This document shows positions 42,703 through 51,205 of a stretch of 64,000 nucleotides of DNA, one piece after another. Every line of letters starts with the position of its first letter. Positions within the stretch are counted from its first letter, which is position 1. The notes under the pieces were generated by a model that was given only the letters and a program-made list of their open reading frames with translations, did no database searches and had not been told where the DNA came from. Position numbers and translations under genes: made by a program. Origin of the DNA: an uncultured Oscillibacter sp. (GTDB lineage Bacteria > Bacillota > Clostridia > Oscillospirales > Oscillospiraceae). Where the stretch lies: positions 79,375 to 143,374 of the forward strand of contig CAJKKQ010000005.1 in assembly GCA_905200545.1 (NCBI GenBank), in the 5' to 3' direction.

Positions 42703-43542
42703 TTATTTCCGCAGGAACACCAGGCCCAGGGTATCCGGCCCGCAGTGGCAGAAGACGGTGCAGCCGGCCTTGGCCTCGATGATCTCGTCGAAATGGCCGC
42801 ACTCCTCCAGCACCCGGCGGGCAGTCTCCTGGATACCGGGGGTACGGCAGCTGTCCACCAGGAACACCCGATGCCGGTCAATATCCGACCGGGTGGCCAC
42901 CCGGTCCCGGACGTAATCCGCCACTACCTTCTCCATGGAGCCCCGGTACTTCTTGGTGACGCCCATGCGGCCGCTGATGACCTCAATGCAGGGGTGGAGC
43001 TTCAGCAGGTTGGCGCCCAGGGCCGTGACGGCGGAGCAGCGTCCGCCCTTTTTCATATAGTCCAGCCGGTCCAGCACAAAGCTGATCTCCACCCGGGGCG
43101 TCAGATCCTCCAGCAGGGAGAGGATCTCCCCCACGGACTTGCCGTCCTTGGCCGCCTCCGCCGCCGCCAGCACCAGCCAGCCGTGGCCCACGGAGAGGTT
43201 CTGGGAGTCCACCACATAGACCTCCGGCACCTCCTCCGCCGCCAGCTTGGCATTCTGGTAGCAGGAGGAAAAGCCCATGCCGATGTTCAGGTGGATCACA
43301 GCGTCGTACCTGGCGGTCATCTCCCGGAACACCGTCTCGTAATCCGCCGCATTGACGGCGTTGGTGGTGGTGATCTCCCCGCCGGCGTCCACATGGGCAG
43401 CAATGTCCGCGGTGCGGATGTCCACGCCGTCCCGGTAGAGCTTACCGGCCTTGACGATCCCCAGGGGGATCACGGTGATGTCATATTTCTCCAGCAGACT
43501 GCTGGGCAGATCACAGGTGCTGTCGGTGGTGATCTTAATCAT
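42703..43542 (-). CDS. DegV-family fatty-acid-binding protein (FakB-like)
   Basis: 279 residues from ATG 43542 after GAGGAGTG. IKITTDSTCDLPSSLLEKYD at the N-terminus, TTTNAVNAADYETVF, NIGMGFSSCYQNAKLA and VVDSQNLSVGHGWLV match the two-domain DegV fold; the SS pair and conserved His ligate the bound fatty acid carboxylate. FakB proteins present fatty acids to FakA; the FakA-like gene lies at 37.3 kb. The gene has its own leader and lies between RidA and the ABC operon. Confidence 0.93.
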   Translation of the reverse strand: MIKITTDSTCDLPSSLLEKYDITVIPLGIVKAGKLYRDGVDIRTADIAAHVDAGGEITTTNAVNAADYETVFREMTARYDAVIHLNIGMGFSSCYQNAKLAAEEVPEVYVVDSQNLSVGHGWLVLAAAEAAKDGKSVGEILSLLEDLTPRVEISFVLDRLDYMKKGGRCSAVTALGANLLKLHPCIEVISGRMGVTKKYRGSMEKVVADYVRDRVATRSDIDRHRVFLVDSCRTPGIQETARRVLEECGHFDEIIEAKAGCTVFCHCGPDTLGLVFLRK

Positions 43543-43756
43543 GGAATAACACTCCTCTCGGCCCTTTGGACCGTTCTCCTCAATCTCCGCCGCGGCGCTG
43601 CTTCCCGGGAAGTGCGCCCTCAGCGTACAATGCCTATACACAGTCATTTTAGCACAGTTCTTTGGGAATTTCCACACATTCCGGACAGGTTTTTCTCCCG
43701 GCGGAGGGATCATTTCCCTTCCAGCTCAAAAGCACCTGTTTTTCAGAGAAAGCAGC

Positions 43757-43788
43757 AAAAAAGCGCCCGCCGCGGCGCTTTTTTGTTT
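43757..43788 (-). terminator. Terminator of the TM1266/ABC operon
   Basis: AAAAAAGCGCC / GGCGCTTTTTT stem immediately after the ATPase stop codon, with U6 on the minus strand. Confidence 0.92.
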
Positions 43789-44364
43789 TTAATTCTCCAG
43801 TTCTATCCTCCGGGCCCCCAGATCCGCCGCGTCCCGGGGATCGTGGGTCACCAGCAGGACGGGCTTGTCTTCCGCCGCCCGGCGGACACAATCCAGGGCC
43901 CGCAGGCGGTTGTCCCCGTCCAGGCCGGTAAAGGGCTCGTCCAGCACCAGGACGTCACTGGGAGCAAGCAGCGCCCGGGCCAGGGCCAGCCGCCGCTTCA
44001 TACCACCGGAGTAGTCCCGGACAATCTTGCTGCCCACGTCTCCCAGGCCCAGCTCCTCCAGCAGGGCCCGGGCGGCAGGCTCCTCCAAAGCTGGCCCCAG
44101 CACAAAGCGGAGGTTCCCCAGGGCGTCCAGCCCCTCCAGCAGACGGTTCTCCTGAAAGACGGCGGCGAACCGGCATCCGGCAGGGACGGATACCTCCCCG
44201 CCATCCGGAGTCTCCAGCCCCAACACCAGACGCAGCAGCGTGGTCTTGCCGCTGCCGGAGGGGGCCATGACACAGGTGACCCCCGCCCCGGCGGTGAAGC
44301 TGACGTTTTGCAGCACCGTCTTCCCGCCGTAGGACTTGGTGAGATTGCGTACCTGGATCTTCAT
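43789..44364 (-). CDS. ABC transporter ATP-binding protein (NitT/TauT-like)
   Basis: 191 residues, short for the family (usually 230-260). Walker A APSGSGKTTLL, Q-loop FQENRLLEGL, signature DYSGGMKRRLALARAL, Walker B DVLVLDEPFTGLD and switch His in LLVTHDPRDA are intact, so it should be active; the shortening is at the C-terminus. Its start overlaps the permease gene by 4 bases (ATGA). It is the last gene of the TM1266-SBP-permease-ATPase unit and ends at a terminator. Confidence 0.92.
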   Translation of the reverse strand: MKIQVRNLTKSYGGKTVLQNVSFTAGAGVTCVMAPSGSGKTTLLRLVLGLETPDGGEVSVPAGCRFAAVFQENRLLEGLDALGNLRFVLGPALEEPAARALLEELGLGDVGSKIVRDYSGGMKRRLALARALLAPSDVLVLDEPFTGLDGDNRLRALDCVRRAAEDKPVLLVTHDPRDAADLGARRIELEN

Positions 44365-45128
44365 GACGCCCCCGCCTTTCTGCCCAAGGCATCCACACCT
44401 GCCAGAAAGAGCTTTTCAAATCCCACGGACACCGCCACGATGACGGCGGTCCAGGCGAAGAGGTCCGGGGTCTCAAAGTAGATTTTGGCGGTGTAGAGCC
44501 GCTCCCCTATGGTGCCTGCCGGAAGGCCGATGACCTCCGCCGCGATGCCGGACTTCCAGCAAAGGCCCAGGCCCAGGGCAGTGGCGGAGCGGAAGTATGG
44601 CAGCGCCGCCGGGACATATACATTCCACACCATCCGGCGCCAGGGCACCCGGAACACCCGGGCCATTTCCAGCAGCTGCCGGTCCGCCGCGGCGATGCCG
44701 GCGCGGACGTTAAGGTACACCGGCGGAAACACCATCAGCCCCGCGATGAACACCGAGAGGTTCCGGGCGTCAAAAAAGATCAACGTCAGAATGATGAAGG
44801 ACACCACCGGTACCGCCTTCACCGCCGCCACCAGGGGAGCCAGCAGCTCCCCCACCCGCCGGAACCGGACGGAGAGCCCGCCGCACACCACCGCCAGCAG
44901 GCAGGAGAGGAGAAAGCCCCCCAGAATCCGCGCCGCCGAGGCGGCCACCGCCTGCCAGAAGCCCGCCGTCCCCGCCAGCTGCAAAAGCCGCCAAAGGGCG
45001 CTGACGGGGGAAGCAAGCAGCAGCATCTTTCCCCCGGTGGTGGCGGCCAGAGCCATGCTGCCCCCCTGCCACACCAGCAGCCAGAAGGCCACCGCCCACA
45101 GCCGCAGGCGGCCGTTTTTCCGTCTCAT
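44361..45128 (-). CDS. ABC transporter permease (NitT/TauT-like)
   Basis: 255 residues, about six membrane segments. The family EAA-like coupling loop is seen around MARVFRVPWRRMVWNVYVPA, with AVPVVSFIILTLIFF before it and CWKSGIAAEVIGLP after it. This is the BPD_transp_1 fold of the ThiX/SsuC/TauC group, which moves pyrimidine precursors, sulfonates, nitrate and similar small solutes. Substrate unknown. GGAGGTGA precedes the ATG. It lies 43 bases after the binding-protein gene. Confidence 0.92.
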   Translation of the reverse strand: MRRKNGRLRLWAVAFWLLVWQGGSMALAATTGGKMLLLASPVSALWRLLQLAGTAGFWQAVAASAARILGGFLLSCLLAVVCGGLSVRFRRVGELLAPLVAAVKAVPVVSFIILTLIFFDARNLSVFIAGLMVFPPVYLNVRAGIAAADRQLLEMARVFRVPWRRMVWNVYVPAALPYFRSATALGLGLCWKSGIAAEVIGLPAGTIGERLYTAKIYFETPDLFAWTAVIVAVSVGFEKLFLAGVDALGRKAGAS

Positions 45129-45171
45129 GGGCGGTCACCTCCTTGCCGTTTTGTATAATTGCGTCTGATTT

Positions 45172-46194
45172 TTACGCCCCGTAATAGAAATCGTCCCCGG
45201 GAAGGCCCGTGTCGTCTCCGGCCTGGGCACCCACGGAGGAAGGATCCTCCTCAAAGAGGATCTGGAGATAGCCGGAGAGCTTCTCCTTCATCTCCGCCCC
45301 GGTGATGCACACGATGTTGCAGGCAGGCAGGGCTTTCTCCGCCACTGCCGCGTCCACGATGCCGTAGTCCCCGATGAGGGCGGCGGCGTCAGCGGTGTTG
45401 GCGTTGACCCACTCCACACTCTGGGCATAGTCCGCCAGGAAGGCGTCAATGGCAGCGGGGTTTTCCTCCACCACGTCCTTCCGGGCCACCACCACGCCGG
45501 TGAGGAGGGCGGAGCCGTTATCCAGGGCGTCCCACTCCTGCGTCAGATCCAGGGCCACCCGCAGATCCTGGAGCTTGCTCTGGGCCACGGTGACAAAGGG
45601 CTGGGGCAGCATGGCAATGGTGGCCGCTCCGGTGGCCAGGGCGCTGACGCACTCAGAGTGCTCGCTCTTCCAGTCGATGACCACGCCGCCGTCGGGATCC
45701 ACGCCGTTCTCCCGCAGCAAATAGCGCAGAGCATACTCCGGGGTGCTGCCCTTGCCGGAAGCCACGATGGTCTTCCCCGCCAGGTCCGCCATGGAAGTCA
45801 CGGCGTTGCCGTTTTCCACGATATAGAGGACGCCCAGGGTGTTGATGCCCAGGGTCACGATCTCTCCGCCGGTCTTCTGGTACAGCACCGCCGCCAGGTT
45901 GGCGGGAACGCAGGCGATATCCAGCTCCCCCTGCATCAGCTTGGGGCTCACCTCGTCGGCAGAGGCCGCCAGGGTGAAGGTGTAGTCATTGGTGAGCTCC
46001 GCGCCGGACTCGGCGTCGTGCATGAGCTTCACCAGGCCCATGGCGGTGGGGCCCTTCAGGGCGGCCACGGAGTAGCTCTCGCCGGTGACCTCCTCCGGCT
46101 CCTCCGTCTGGGTCTCCTGCTGGCCGCAGGAGGCCAGGGCCAATGTCAGCGCCAGCGCCAGCATCAGCGCGCCGGCCTTCTTCCAAAGTTTCAT
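45172..46194 (-). CDS. ABC transporter substrate-binding lipoprotein (NitT/TauT-like)
   Basis: 340 residues. The lipoprotein signal MKLWKKAGALMLALALTLAL ends at the lipobox LASC. The periplasmic-binding fold includes VAALKGPTAMGLVKLMHDAE, GELDIACVPANLAAVLYQ, DLAGKTIVASGKGSTPEYAL and TIAMLPQPFVTVAQ, typical of NMT1/ThiY-type proteins. The ligand is not identifiable from sequence. It follows the TM1266-family gene by 39 bases and shares its leader and promoter. Confidence 0.92.
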   Translation of the reverse strand: MKLWKKAGALMLALALTLALASCGQQETQTEEPEEVTGESYSVAALKGPTAMGLVKLMHDAESGAELTNDYTFTLAASADEVSPKLMQGELDIACVPANLAAVLYQKTGGEIVTLGINTLGVLYIVENGNAVTSMADLAGKTIVASGKGSTPEYALRYLLRENGVDPDGGVVIDWKSEHSECVSALATGAATIAMLPQPFVTVAQSKLQDLRVALDLTQEWDALDNGSALLTGVVVARKDVVEENPAAIDAFLADYAQSVEWVNANTADAAALIGDYGIVDAAVAEKALPACNIVCITGAEMKEKLSGYLQILFEEDPSSVGAQAGDDTGLPGDDFYYGA

Positions 46195-46233
46195 AAGTTG
46201 GTTCCTCTCTTTCTGATTTTGCGGCTCCCGTCC

Positions 46234-46491
46234 TCAGGACAGGGCCTCTTCCGGGGCGTACACCGTCTTGGCGGTGATGCCCGGCAGCCGCCCCACTTTG
46301 CCGGACAGGGCGGAGATAACGTCCATGGGGGCGTCCAGGGCCACGGAGATGACGCTCACCCCCCGCTGGTGGTAAGGCACCCCCATGCGGCCGATGATAT
46401 AGCTGCTGTACTGGTGGAGCAGGCCGTTGAGCTGCGCCACGGAGTCGGGGTTTTTCACGATGACGGCCATGACGGCCACCCGTGTTGCCAT
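46234..46491 (-). CDS. TM1266-family putative regulator (iron-only hydrogenase-associated)
   Basis: 85 residues from ATG 46491 after AAGGAGGCAG. A small ferredoxin-like ACT/NikR-C-type fold: RVAVMAVIVKNPDSVAQLNG, LLHQYSSYIIGRMGVPYH, GVSVISVALDAPMDVISALS. The family was named for its association with [FeFe]-hydrogenase genes; members lack a DNA-binding domain, so they may sense a small ligand. No hydrogenase gene is in the window. It is the first gene of a four-gene unit with an ABC importer, behind a leader that ends in an intrinsic terminator. Confidence 0.85.
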   Translation of the reverse strand: MATRVAVMAVIVKNPDSVAQLNGLLHQYSSYIIGRMGVPYHQRGVSVISVALDAPMDVISALSGKVGRLPGITAKTVYAPEEALS

Positions 46492-46518
46492 GTCTGCCTC
46501 CTTCCGGGCGCCAAAAAA

Positions 46519-46545
46519 CGCCCTCCGCCGGTTTGGCGAAGGGCG
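46519..46545 (-). terminator. Intrinsic terminator within the leader of the TM1266/ABC unit
   Basis: Minus strand CGCCCTTCGCC-AAACC-GGCGGAGGGCG followed by TTTTTT (46518-46513). It lies between the promoter and the ribosome site of the first gene, the layout of a transcription attenuator or riboswitch expression platform. Confidence 0.8.
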
Positions 46546-46676
46546 CGCAGCACGAAGTCGACGCGGGCCTCCCGCGCCTGTGCTCCCCCCTCTTGCGGCC
46601 GGGACAGGCCCGGGCCGGTCAGACCGGTGGAATCCGTGATAGATATGTCCGCCGGTCAGAGCTTCTTCCCGGGGAC
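46546..46676 (-). ncRNA. Structured 5' leader, candidate riboswitch or attenuator
   Basis: About 130 transcribed bases between the predicted start and the leader terminator. Paired elements readable on the minus strand: GACCGG / CCGGUC around a 24-base loop, and AGCAC / GUGCU enclosing CGCGGG / CCCGCG. It matches no riboswitch consensus I could recall (TPP, cobalamin, SAM, glycine, fluoride, ZTP, guanidine, Moco, preQ1, THF). Function is inference from position. Confidence 0.5.
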
Positions 46677-46682
46677 GGCAAG

Positions 46683-46711
46683 AGTATACCATGCCCTCCC
46701 GCCGCCGTCAA
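46683..46711 (-). promoter_or_regulatory. Sigma-A promoter of the TM1266/ABC unit
   Basis: Minus strand: -35 TTGACG (46711-46706), a 17-base spacer, -10 TATACT (46688-46683). It gives a leader of about 185 bases before the ATG. Confidence 0.85.
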
Positions 46712-46774
46712 CGAAAAAGAAATCAGACTGTCTGGTACCCAAGGTATCCTGCGCGACGGGAAGGAAGAGAGTTA

Positions 46775-46887
46775 CGAGAGGAACCCAGGAAGGGTTCCTC
46801 TCGTTTTGAATCATAAGTTTTTTGGAGCTCCAAAAAACTTGCGCAGCCTGTCTTCGGCAGGCTGCGACGGAGGCTTCCGCCTCCGTC
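46775..46887. repeat. Four consecutive inverted repeats downstream of malQ
   Basis: 46775-46803: CGAGAGGAACCC / GGGTTCCTCTCG. 46815-46840: a perfect 26-base palindrome with arm AAGTTTTTTGGAG. 46842-46865: GCAGCCTG / CAGGCTGC. 46865-46886: GACGGAGGC / GCCTCCGTC. The first is a possible malQ terminator; the others have no assigned role. They sit in the right half of the 414-base gap 46492-46905. Confidence 0.7.
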
Positions 46888-46905
46888 TTAGAATCTCGTC
46901 TGTTC

Positions 46906-48378
46906 TCAGCAGCGGCTGTAAGCGGCCGTCAGGTCCCGGATCTCCCCCGCCAGGGCCGGAGACACCGCGCCGGAGGCCATGCGCCAGCGCCAGTTGCCCT
47001 CCGCCACGCCGGGGACGTTGATCCGCGCCTCGCTGCCCAGGCCCAGATAGTCCTGCATCTGGGCCACGAACAGCTCCGCCACGCTCCCCTGGCCCAGCCG
47101 CAGCAGGGCCCGGCGCACATCCTCCGCCCCGGAAACTCCCAGGTACCGCTGGGCAAAGGCCCGCTCAGCGTCGGAGGCATGGGCATACCAGCCCAGGGCG
47201 GTGTCGTTGTCGTGGGTACCGGTGTAGCAGATGCAGTGGGGTTGATAATGGTGGGGAAGGTAGGCGTTGTCGGGGCCGGAGAAGGCAAACTCCAGCACCT
47301 TCATGCCGGGAAGCCCGGACTCCTCCCGCAGCCGGTGGACGTCGTCGGTGAGGATGCCTAAGTCCTCCGCCACAAAGGTGATCTGGGGGAACCAGCCGGT
47401 GAGGACCCCCAAAAGGGCCATGCCGGGGCCCTTCTCCCACTGACCGGTCTTGGCGGTGGCGGATCCGGCGGGAACGGCCCAGTAGCTCTCCAGCCCCCGG
47501 AAGTGGTCGATACGCACCGCGTCCACCAGGCGGGAGGCACCCTCCACCCGGCGGATCCACCAGCCGAAGCCGTCGGCCTTCATGGCACTCCAGTTGTAGA
47601 GGGGATTGCCCCAGAGCTGGCCGTCCTCTGAGAAGTAGTCCGGGGGAACGCCCGCCACCTTAGCCGGGCGGCCCGCCCCGTCCAGCAAAAACTCCTTGCG
47701 CTCCGCCCATACGTCGGCACTGTCCAGGGAGACGTAGATGGGCAGGTCCCCCATGAGCTTGACGCCCTTTCCATTGACATAGGCCTTGAAGTCCGCCCAC
47801 TGGGTGAAGAACCAATACTGCACGCAGCTGTGGTAGGCGATGTCCTCCGCCAGCTCCACCCGCCAGTGCTCCACCGCCGCCGTCTCGTGACGGTGCAGGG
47901 CCTCATCCGGCCACTGGAACCAGGCGGCGTCGCCGAATCGGGTCTTCAGAGCTCGATACAACGCGTATTCTTTCAGCCAGGGATTCCGCTCTGTAAACTC
48001 CCGCACCGCCTGGGCCTCCTCACCGCTGACGCGGTCAAAAGCCTGGCGCAGCAGGGTTTCCCGGCTCTGCCGCACAGCGGCATAGTCGATGGCCGCCCCC
48101 TGGGGCAGCCGGGCGGCGGAGAGCTCCGCCTCCGTCAGCAATCCCCGCCGGGCCAGCAGGTCCGGGTCGATGAAAAAGGGGTTCCCGGCAAAGGTGGACT
48201 CACTGGTATAGGGGGAATTCCCGGCTCCCGTGGGCCCCACCGGCAAAATCTGCCACCAGCGCTGTCCGGCGGCGGCAAGGAAATCCGCAAAGGCCCGGGC
48301 CTCCCGGCCCACCGTCCCGATCCCGTAGGGGCCGGGCAGGGAAAAAATCGGCATGAGAATGCCGGCTGCACGTTCCAT
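46906..48378 (-). CDS. malQ: 4-alpha-glucanotransferase
   Basis: 490 residues from ATG 48378 with AGGAG upstream. GH77 fold: ILMPIFSLPGPYGIGTVG, WWQILPVGPTGAGNSPYTSE, LMGDLPIYVSLDSADVWA, the nucleophile region VRIDHFRGLESYWAVP, acid/base region FVAEDLGILTDDV and CYTGTHDNDTALGWY. It transfers glucan chains in maltodextrin or glycogen metabolism. No other glycogen gene is in the window. It is transcribed alone. Confidence 0.96.
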   Translation of the reverse strand: MERAAGILMPIFSLPGPYGIGTVGREARAFADFLAAAGQRWWQILPVGPTGAGNSPYTSESTFAGNPFFIDPDLLARRGLLTEAELSAARLPQGAAIDYAAVRQSRETLLRQAFDRVSGEEAQAVREFTERNPWLKEYALYRALKTRFGDAAWFQWPDEALHRHETAAVEHWRVELAEDIAYHSCVQYWFFTQWADFKAYVNGKGVKLMGDLPIYVSLDSADVWAERKEFLLDGAGRPAKVAGVPPDYFSEDGQLWGNPLYNWSAMKADGFGWWIRRVEGASRLVDAVRIDHFRGLESYWAVPAGSATAKTGQWEKGPGMALLGVLTGWFPQITFVAEDLGILTDDVHRLREESGLPGMKVLEFAFSGPDNAYLPHHYQPHCICYTGTHDNDTALGWYAHASDAERAFAQRYLGVSGAEDVRRALLRLGQGSVAELFVAQMQDYLGLGSEARINVPGVAEGNWRWRMASGAVSPALAGEIRDLTAAYSRC

Positions 48379-48667
48379 ATGCTCTGCTCTCCTCTTTTCT
48401 TTACTAGACGTTACCATTGTATGCAACCGGCCGGATTTTGTCAAGCCGCACAAAAGCTGGCGTATTACCCTTCTTTCTTTTAGTTATTTTTCTTGTTTTT
48501 CGTAAATTTCTGCGGATTTGCGGCAGTTTGTCTCCCCTTTTCTTCCGCAAAGATCTGTGTTATGCTGAGAAAAAAGTTCCGCAACTGCCGGTTGACAAAG
48601 AGAAACCCACCGGTGGTAGCGGTTTGGGCCAATCCCTGCTATGCTGAGGGCAAAGGAGGAGACGACC

Positions 48668-49321
48668 ATGGGCAACACCAACACCCTGGGCGGCCGCATC
48701 CAGGCGGGCCGCAAGGCCGCCGGCCTCTCTCAGGAGGCCCTGGGAGAGCGGCTGGGGGTCTCCCGGCAGGCGGTCAGCAAGTGGGAATCGGACGCCGCCG
48801 TGCCGGAGCTGGAAAACCTCATCGCCATGAGCCGGATCTTCGGCGTCACCATCGGCGCCCTGCTGGGGGTGGAGCCGACCGCGGAGGTCCCCGGCCAGGG
48901 CGAGCCCGCCCCGCCGGAGGAACACGGGGACGCCGGAGGACCGGAGGACACCACCCCCTCCCCCGCCGGGGAGCTGACGGAGCGCGAGCTGGCGGCGGCG
49001 GAGGCCATCGCGGAAAAGTATCTGGCGGCGGCCCGGCCCCGGTGGAGCCGGAGGCGGAAAATCGCCGTGGGCGCAGCGGGATGCGTTTTGGTGCTGGGAC
49101 TGGCACTGGCGGGAAACCGGCTGATCGCCCTGGACAGGCAAATGGACGACCTCCGATTCCAGATGGCAGATGTCCAAAGCCAGGTCAGCCAGCAGCTGTC
49201 CGATCTCACCGGCCAGGTTACCGGTCAAATCAGTAATATATTGGACGAAAAGGATAATATTATCTCCAATTATGACACAAAGGTCACGGATTTTGATTTA
49301 GAGGCAAGCACCGTGACTCTG
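48668..49321 (+). pseudogene. Membrane-anchored XRE-family regulator, 5' part of a frameshifted gene
   Basis: ATG 48668 follows AAAGGAGGAG. The helix-turn-helix is canonical ([32 protein letters not shown]), followed by a Pro/Glu-rich linker, one membrane segment (about 134-151) and a coiled coil ([20 protein letters not shown]). This is the layout of a cytoplasmic DNA-binding domain tethered to an outside domain. After CTG at 49319-49321 the frame shifts: the original frame runs to a stop at 49588 through Arg/Ser/Pro-rich nonsense, while homologous-looking sequence goes on in the -1 frame. One missing G (CTG-GAC-GTG read as CTGACGTG) explains it. Confidence 0.85.
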
Positions 49322-49977
49322 ACGTGTCTGTCGTACCCAAGGAGTGGACGGAGGACACCACCGCTTCTTTTACCGCCATTCTCTCCGACGGGCGGCAGTT
49401 CCAGACGGAGGCTGTCCGGCAAGATGGGACTTTCACGGCAGCAAACTGGGTCCTGCCCACGGACCCGGAAATCACCCTTTCCGCGGCCCTCACCAGCAGC
49501 GGCACCACCCGCTCTAGCCCCTTTGAAGAGCTCTACGAGTGCCTGCCCGGAGCCTTCCAACTCCGCGTGGGCGGCAGCTGGGATATGACGCGGTACCAGG
49601 GCACGGGGAAGGTGTCATTTGGGGCACTGAATCTCCACATCGAGCCGGATCCCGGTATGAATCTGCTCCCCACAGCGGTGGACCTGTGCCTGTACCGAAA
49701 CCAGGAAACGGAGCCGGAGCAGGTGCTCCCCATGCCGTGGGCGGTAGACCTGTATCGGGACCAGGGCTATGCCTACATTTACAATGAGCAGGATTTCGAG
49801 GCAGCGTGCACTCTGGAGAAGGGCGACACCCTGGTGGCGGCGGTGCGAATCACCGATGACCACGGCCAGACCACCTGGACGGTGCTGGAGGCCTGCTGCT
49901 TTTCTGACGGCTTTTCCCCCGACATGCCCCAGCCCATCGACGTTTCGCCGGACTGGGTTCCGGGCCAGGCCGTATAG
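49322..49977 (+). pseudogene. 3' part of the frameshifted XRE-family regulator (extracytoplasmic domain)
   Basis: Open from GTG 49324 to 49977 in the frame -1 to the 5' part. It encodes a beta-rich, soluble domain ([39 protein letters not shown]) with no membrane segment or recognised family. It has no ribosome site of its own and continues the coiled-coil region of the upstream frame in sense, so both belong to one gene of about 436 residues. Translated alone from GTG 49324 it would be 217 residues. A sequencing error cannot be excluded. Confidence 0.75.
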
Positions 49978-49995
49978 TCCCGGCGGAATCGAAAA

Positions 49996-50023
49996 GAGCC
50001 GCCCCTCTTTTGAGGGGCGGCTC
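49996..50023. terminator. Terminator between the XRE gene and argF
   Basis: A perfect 12-base stem GAGCCGCCCCTC / GAGGGGCGGCTC with loop TTTT. The minus strand runs into TTTTCG, ending the arg operon; it also follows the XRE gene. Confidence 0.88.
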
Positions 50024-50039
50024 CCTTGATGTTTGGAGC

Positions 50040-51023
50040 TTACTTCATCAGCTCGTACATAACGGCCTTGATGGTGTGCATGCGGTTTTCCGCCTCGTCA
50101 AAGACGATGGACTGCGCACTCTCAAAGACCTCGTCGGTGACCTCCATGGCCTCCCGGCCGAACTTCTCGCCCATTTCCTTGCCCACCTTGGTCTTGTGGT
50201 CGTGGTAGGCAGGCAGGCAGTGCATGAAGCGGCACTGGGGGCCGGCGTTGTCCATCAGGGCCTTGGTCACCTGATAGGGGGCCAGGGCCGCAATGCGCTC
50301 CGCCCAGACCTCCACCGGCTCGCCCATGGAGACCCACACGTCGGTGTAGAGGACGTCGGCTCCCTTGGTGGCGGTCATGGGATCCTCGATGAACTCCAGC
50401 ACGGCGCCGGTCTCGGCGGCGATAGCCTGGCAGGTGTCGATGAGGGCCTGATCCGGGAAATACGCCTTGGGGGCACAGGCCACAAAGTGCATGCCCATCT
50501 TGGCACAGCCCGCCATCAGGGAGTTGCCCATGTTATACCGGGCGTCCCCCAGGTACACCAGCTTCACCCCCTGGAGCTTGCCGAAGTGCTCCCGGATGGT
50601 GAGAAAGTCCGCCAAAATCTGGGTGGGGTGGAACTCGTTGGTAAGGCCGTTGAACACGGGCACCCCGGCGTACTTGGCCAGCTCCTCCACGATCTCCTGG
50701 CCGAAGCCCCGATACTCGATGCCGTCAAACATGCGGCCCAGGACCCGTGCGGTGTCGGCAATGGACTCCTTAACGCCGATCTGGGAACCGGTGGGCCCCA
50801 GGTAGGTGGATCCCATGCCCAGATCCTGGGCGGCCACCTCAAAGGCGCAGCGGGTACGGGTAGAGGTCTTCTCGAAAATCAGGGCCACGTTCTTCCCCTC
50901 CAGGTAGCGGTGGGGGATGCCCGCCTTCTTCTTGGCCTTCAAATCCGCGGCAGTGTCCAGGAACTGGTTGATCTCAGCGGGGGTGAAGTCCAGGAGCTTC
51001 AGGAAATGGGTGTGGTTTTCCAT
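50040..51023 (-). CDS. argF: Ornithine carbamoyltransferase
   Basis: 327 residues. Carbamoyl-phosphate motif [42 protein letters not shown] (ornithine OTC signature with HPTQ) and the C-terminal [10 protein letters not shown] motif with the ornithine-binding Cys. It makes citrulline. It is the last gene of the arg cluster, 182 bases after argD; that gap holds an imperfect hairpin (51077-51101) and no clear promoter. Confidence 0.97.
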   Translation of the reverse strand: MENHTHFLKLLDFTPAEINQFLDTAADLKAKKKAGIPHRYLEGKNVALIFEKTSTRTRCAFEVAAQDLGMGSTYLGPTGSQIGVKESIADTARVLGRMFDGIEYRGFGQEIVEELAKYAGVPVFNGLTNEFHPTQILADFLTIREHFGKLQGVKLVYLGDARYNMGNSLMAGCAKMGMHFVACAPKAYFPDQALIDTCQAIAAETGAVLEFIEDPMTATKGADVLYTDVWVSMGEPVEVWAERIAALAPYQVTKALMDNAGPQCRFMHCLPAYHDHKTKVGKEMGEKFGREAMEVTDEVFESAQSIVFDEAENRMHTIKAVMYELMK

Positions 51024-51205
51024 AGGTCATCCTCATTTCATCAGATTTGCGGCGCCGTGGGCGCCTGTTGAAGCCGGGAGGATTTTGCAAAATCTTCCCG
51101 TTATAGTAAGAGTCATGGTAAAAGCAATGGTTATTCTTATGGTTAGGGTAGGCGCTTCCCGAGGCGCCATGCCCGAAGAGAGAAGAGGGGATCTCTCTTG
51201 TTCCT

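Noticed and set aside
46546..46676. Known riboswitch class (TPP, guanidine, ZTP) in the TM1266 leader
   Set aside because: Diagnostic motifs such as CUGAGA and ACCUGAUC for TPP, the paired ACGR loops of guanidine-II, or the CCGCCUGGGC of ZTP are not there. A single ACGG occurs in one loop only. The leader was kept as an unassigned candidate.
49310..49330. Programmed -1 frameshift in the XRE regulator
   Set aside because: The junction lacks an X-XXY-YYZ slippery sequence and no strong downstream pseudoknot was evident. A one-base deletion or sequencing error explains the data more simply.
51024..51205. A separate promoter or ARG box for argF in the argD-argF gap
   Set aside because: An imperfect hairpin (51077-51101) and TTATGG/TTATTC repeats are present, but no well-spaced -35/-10 pair or ARG-box match was found.
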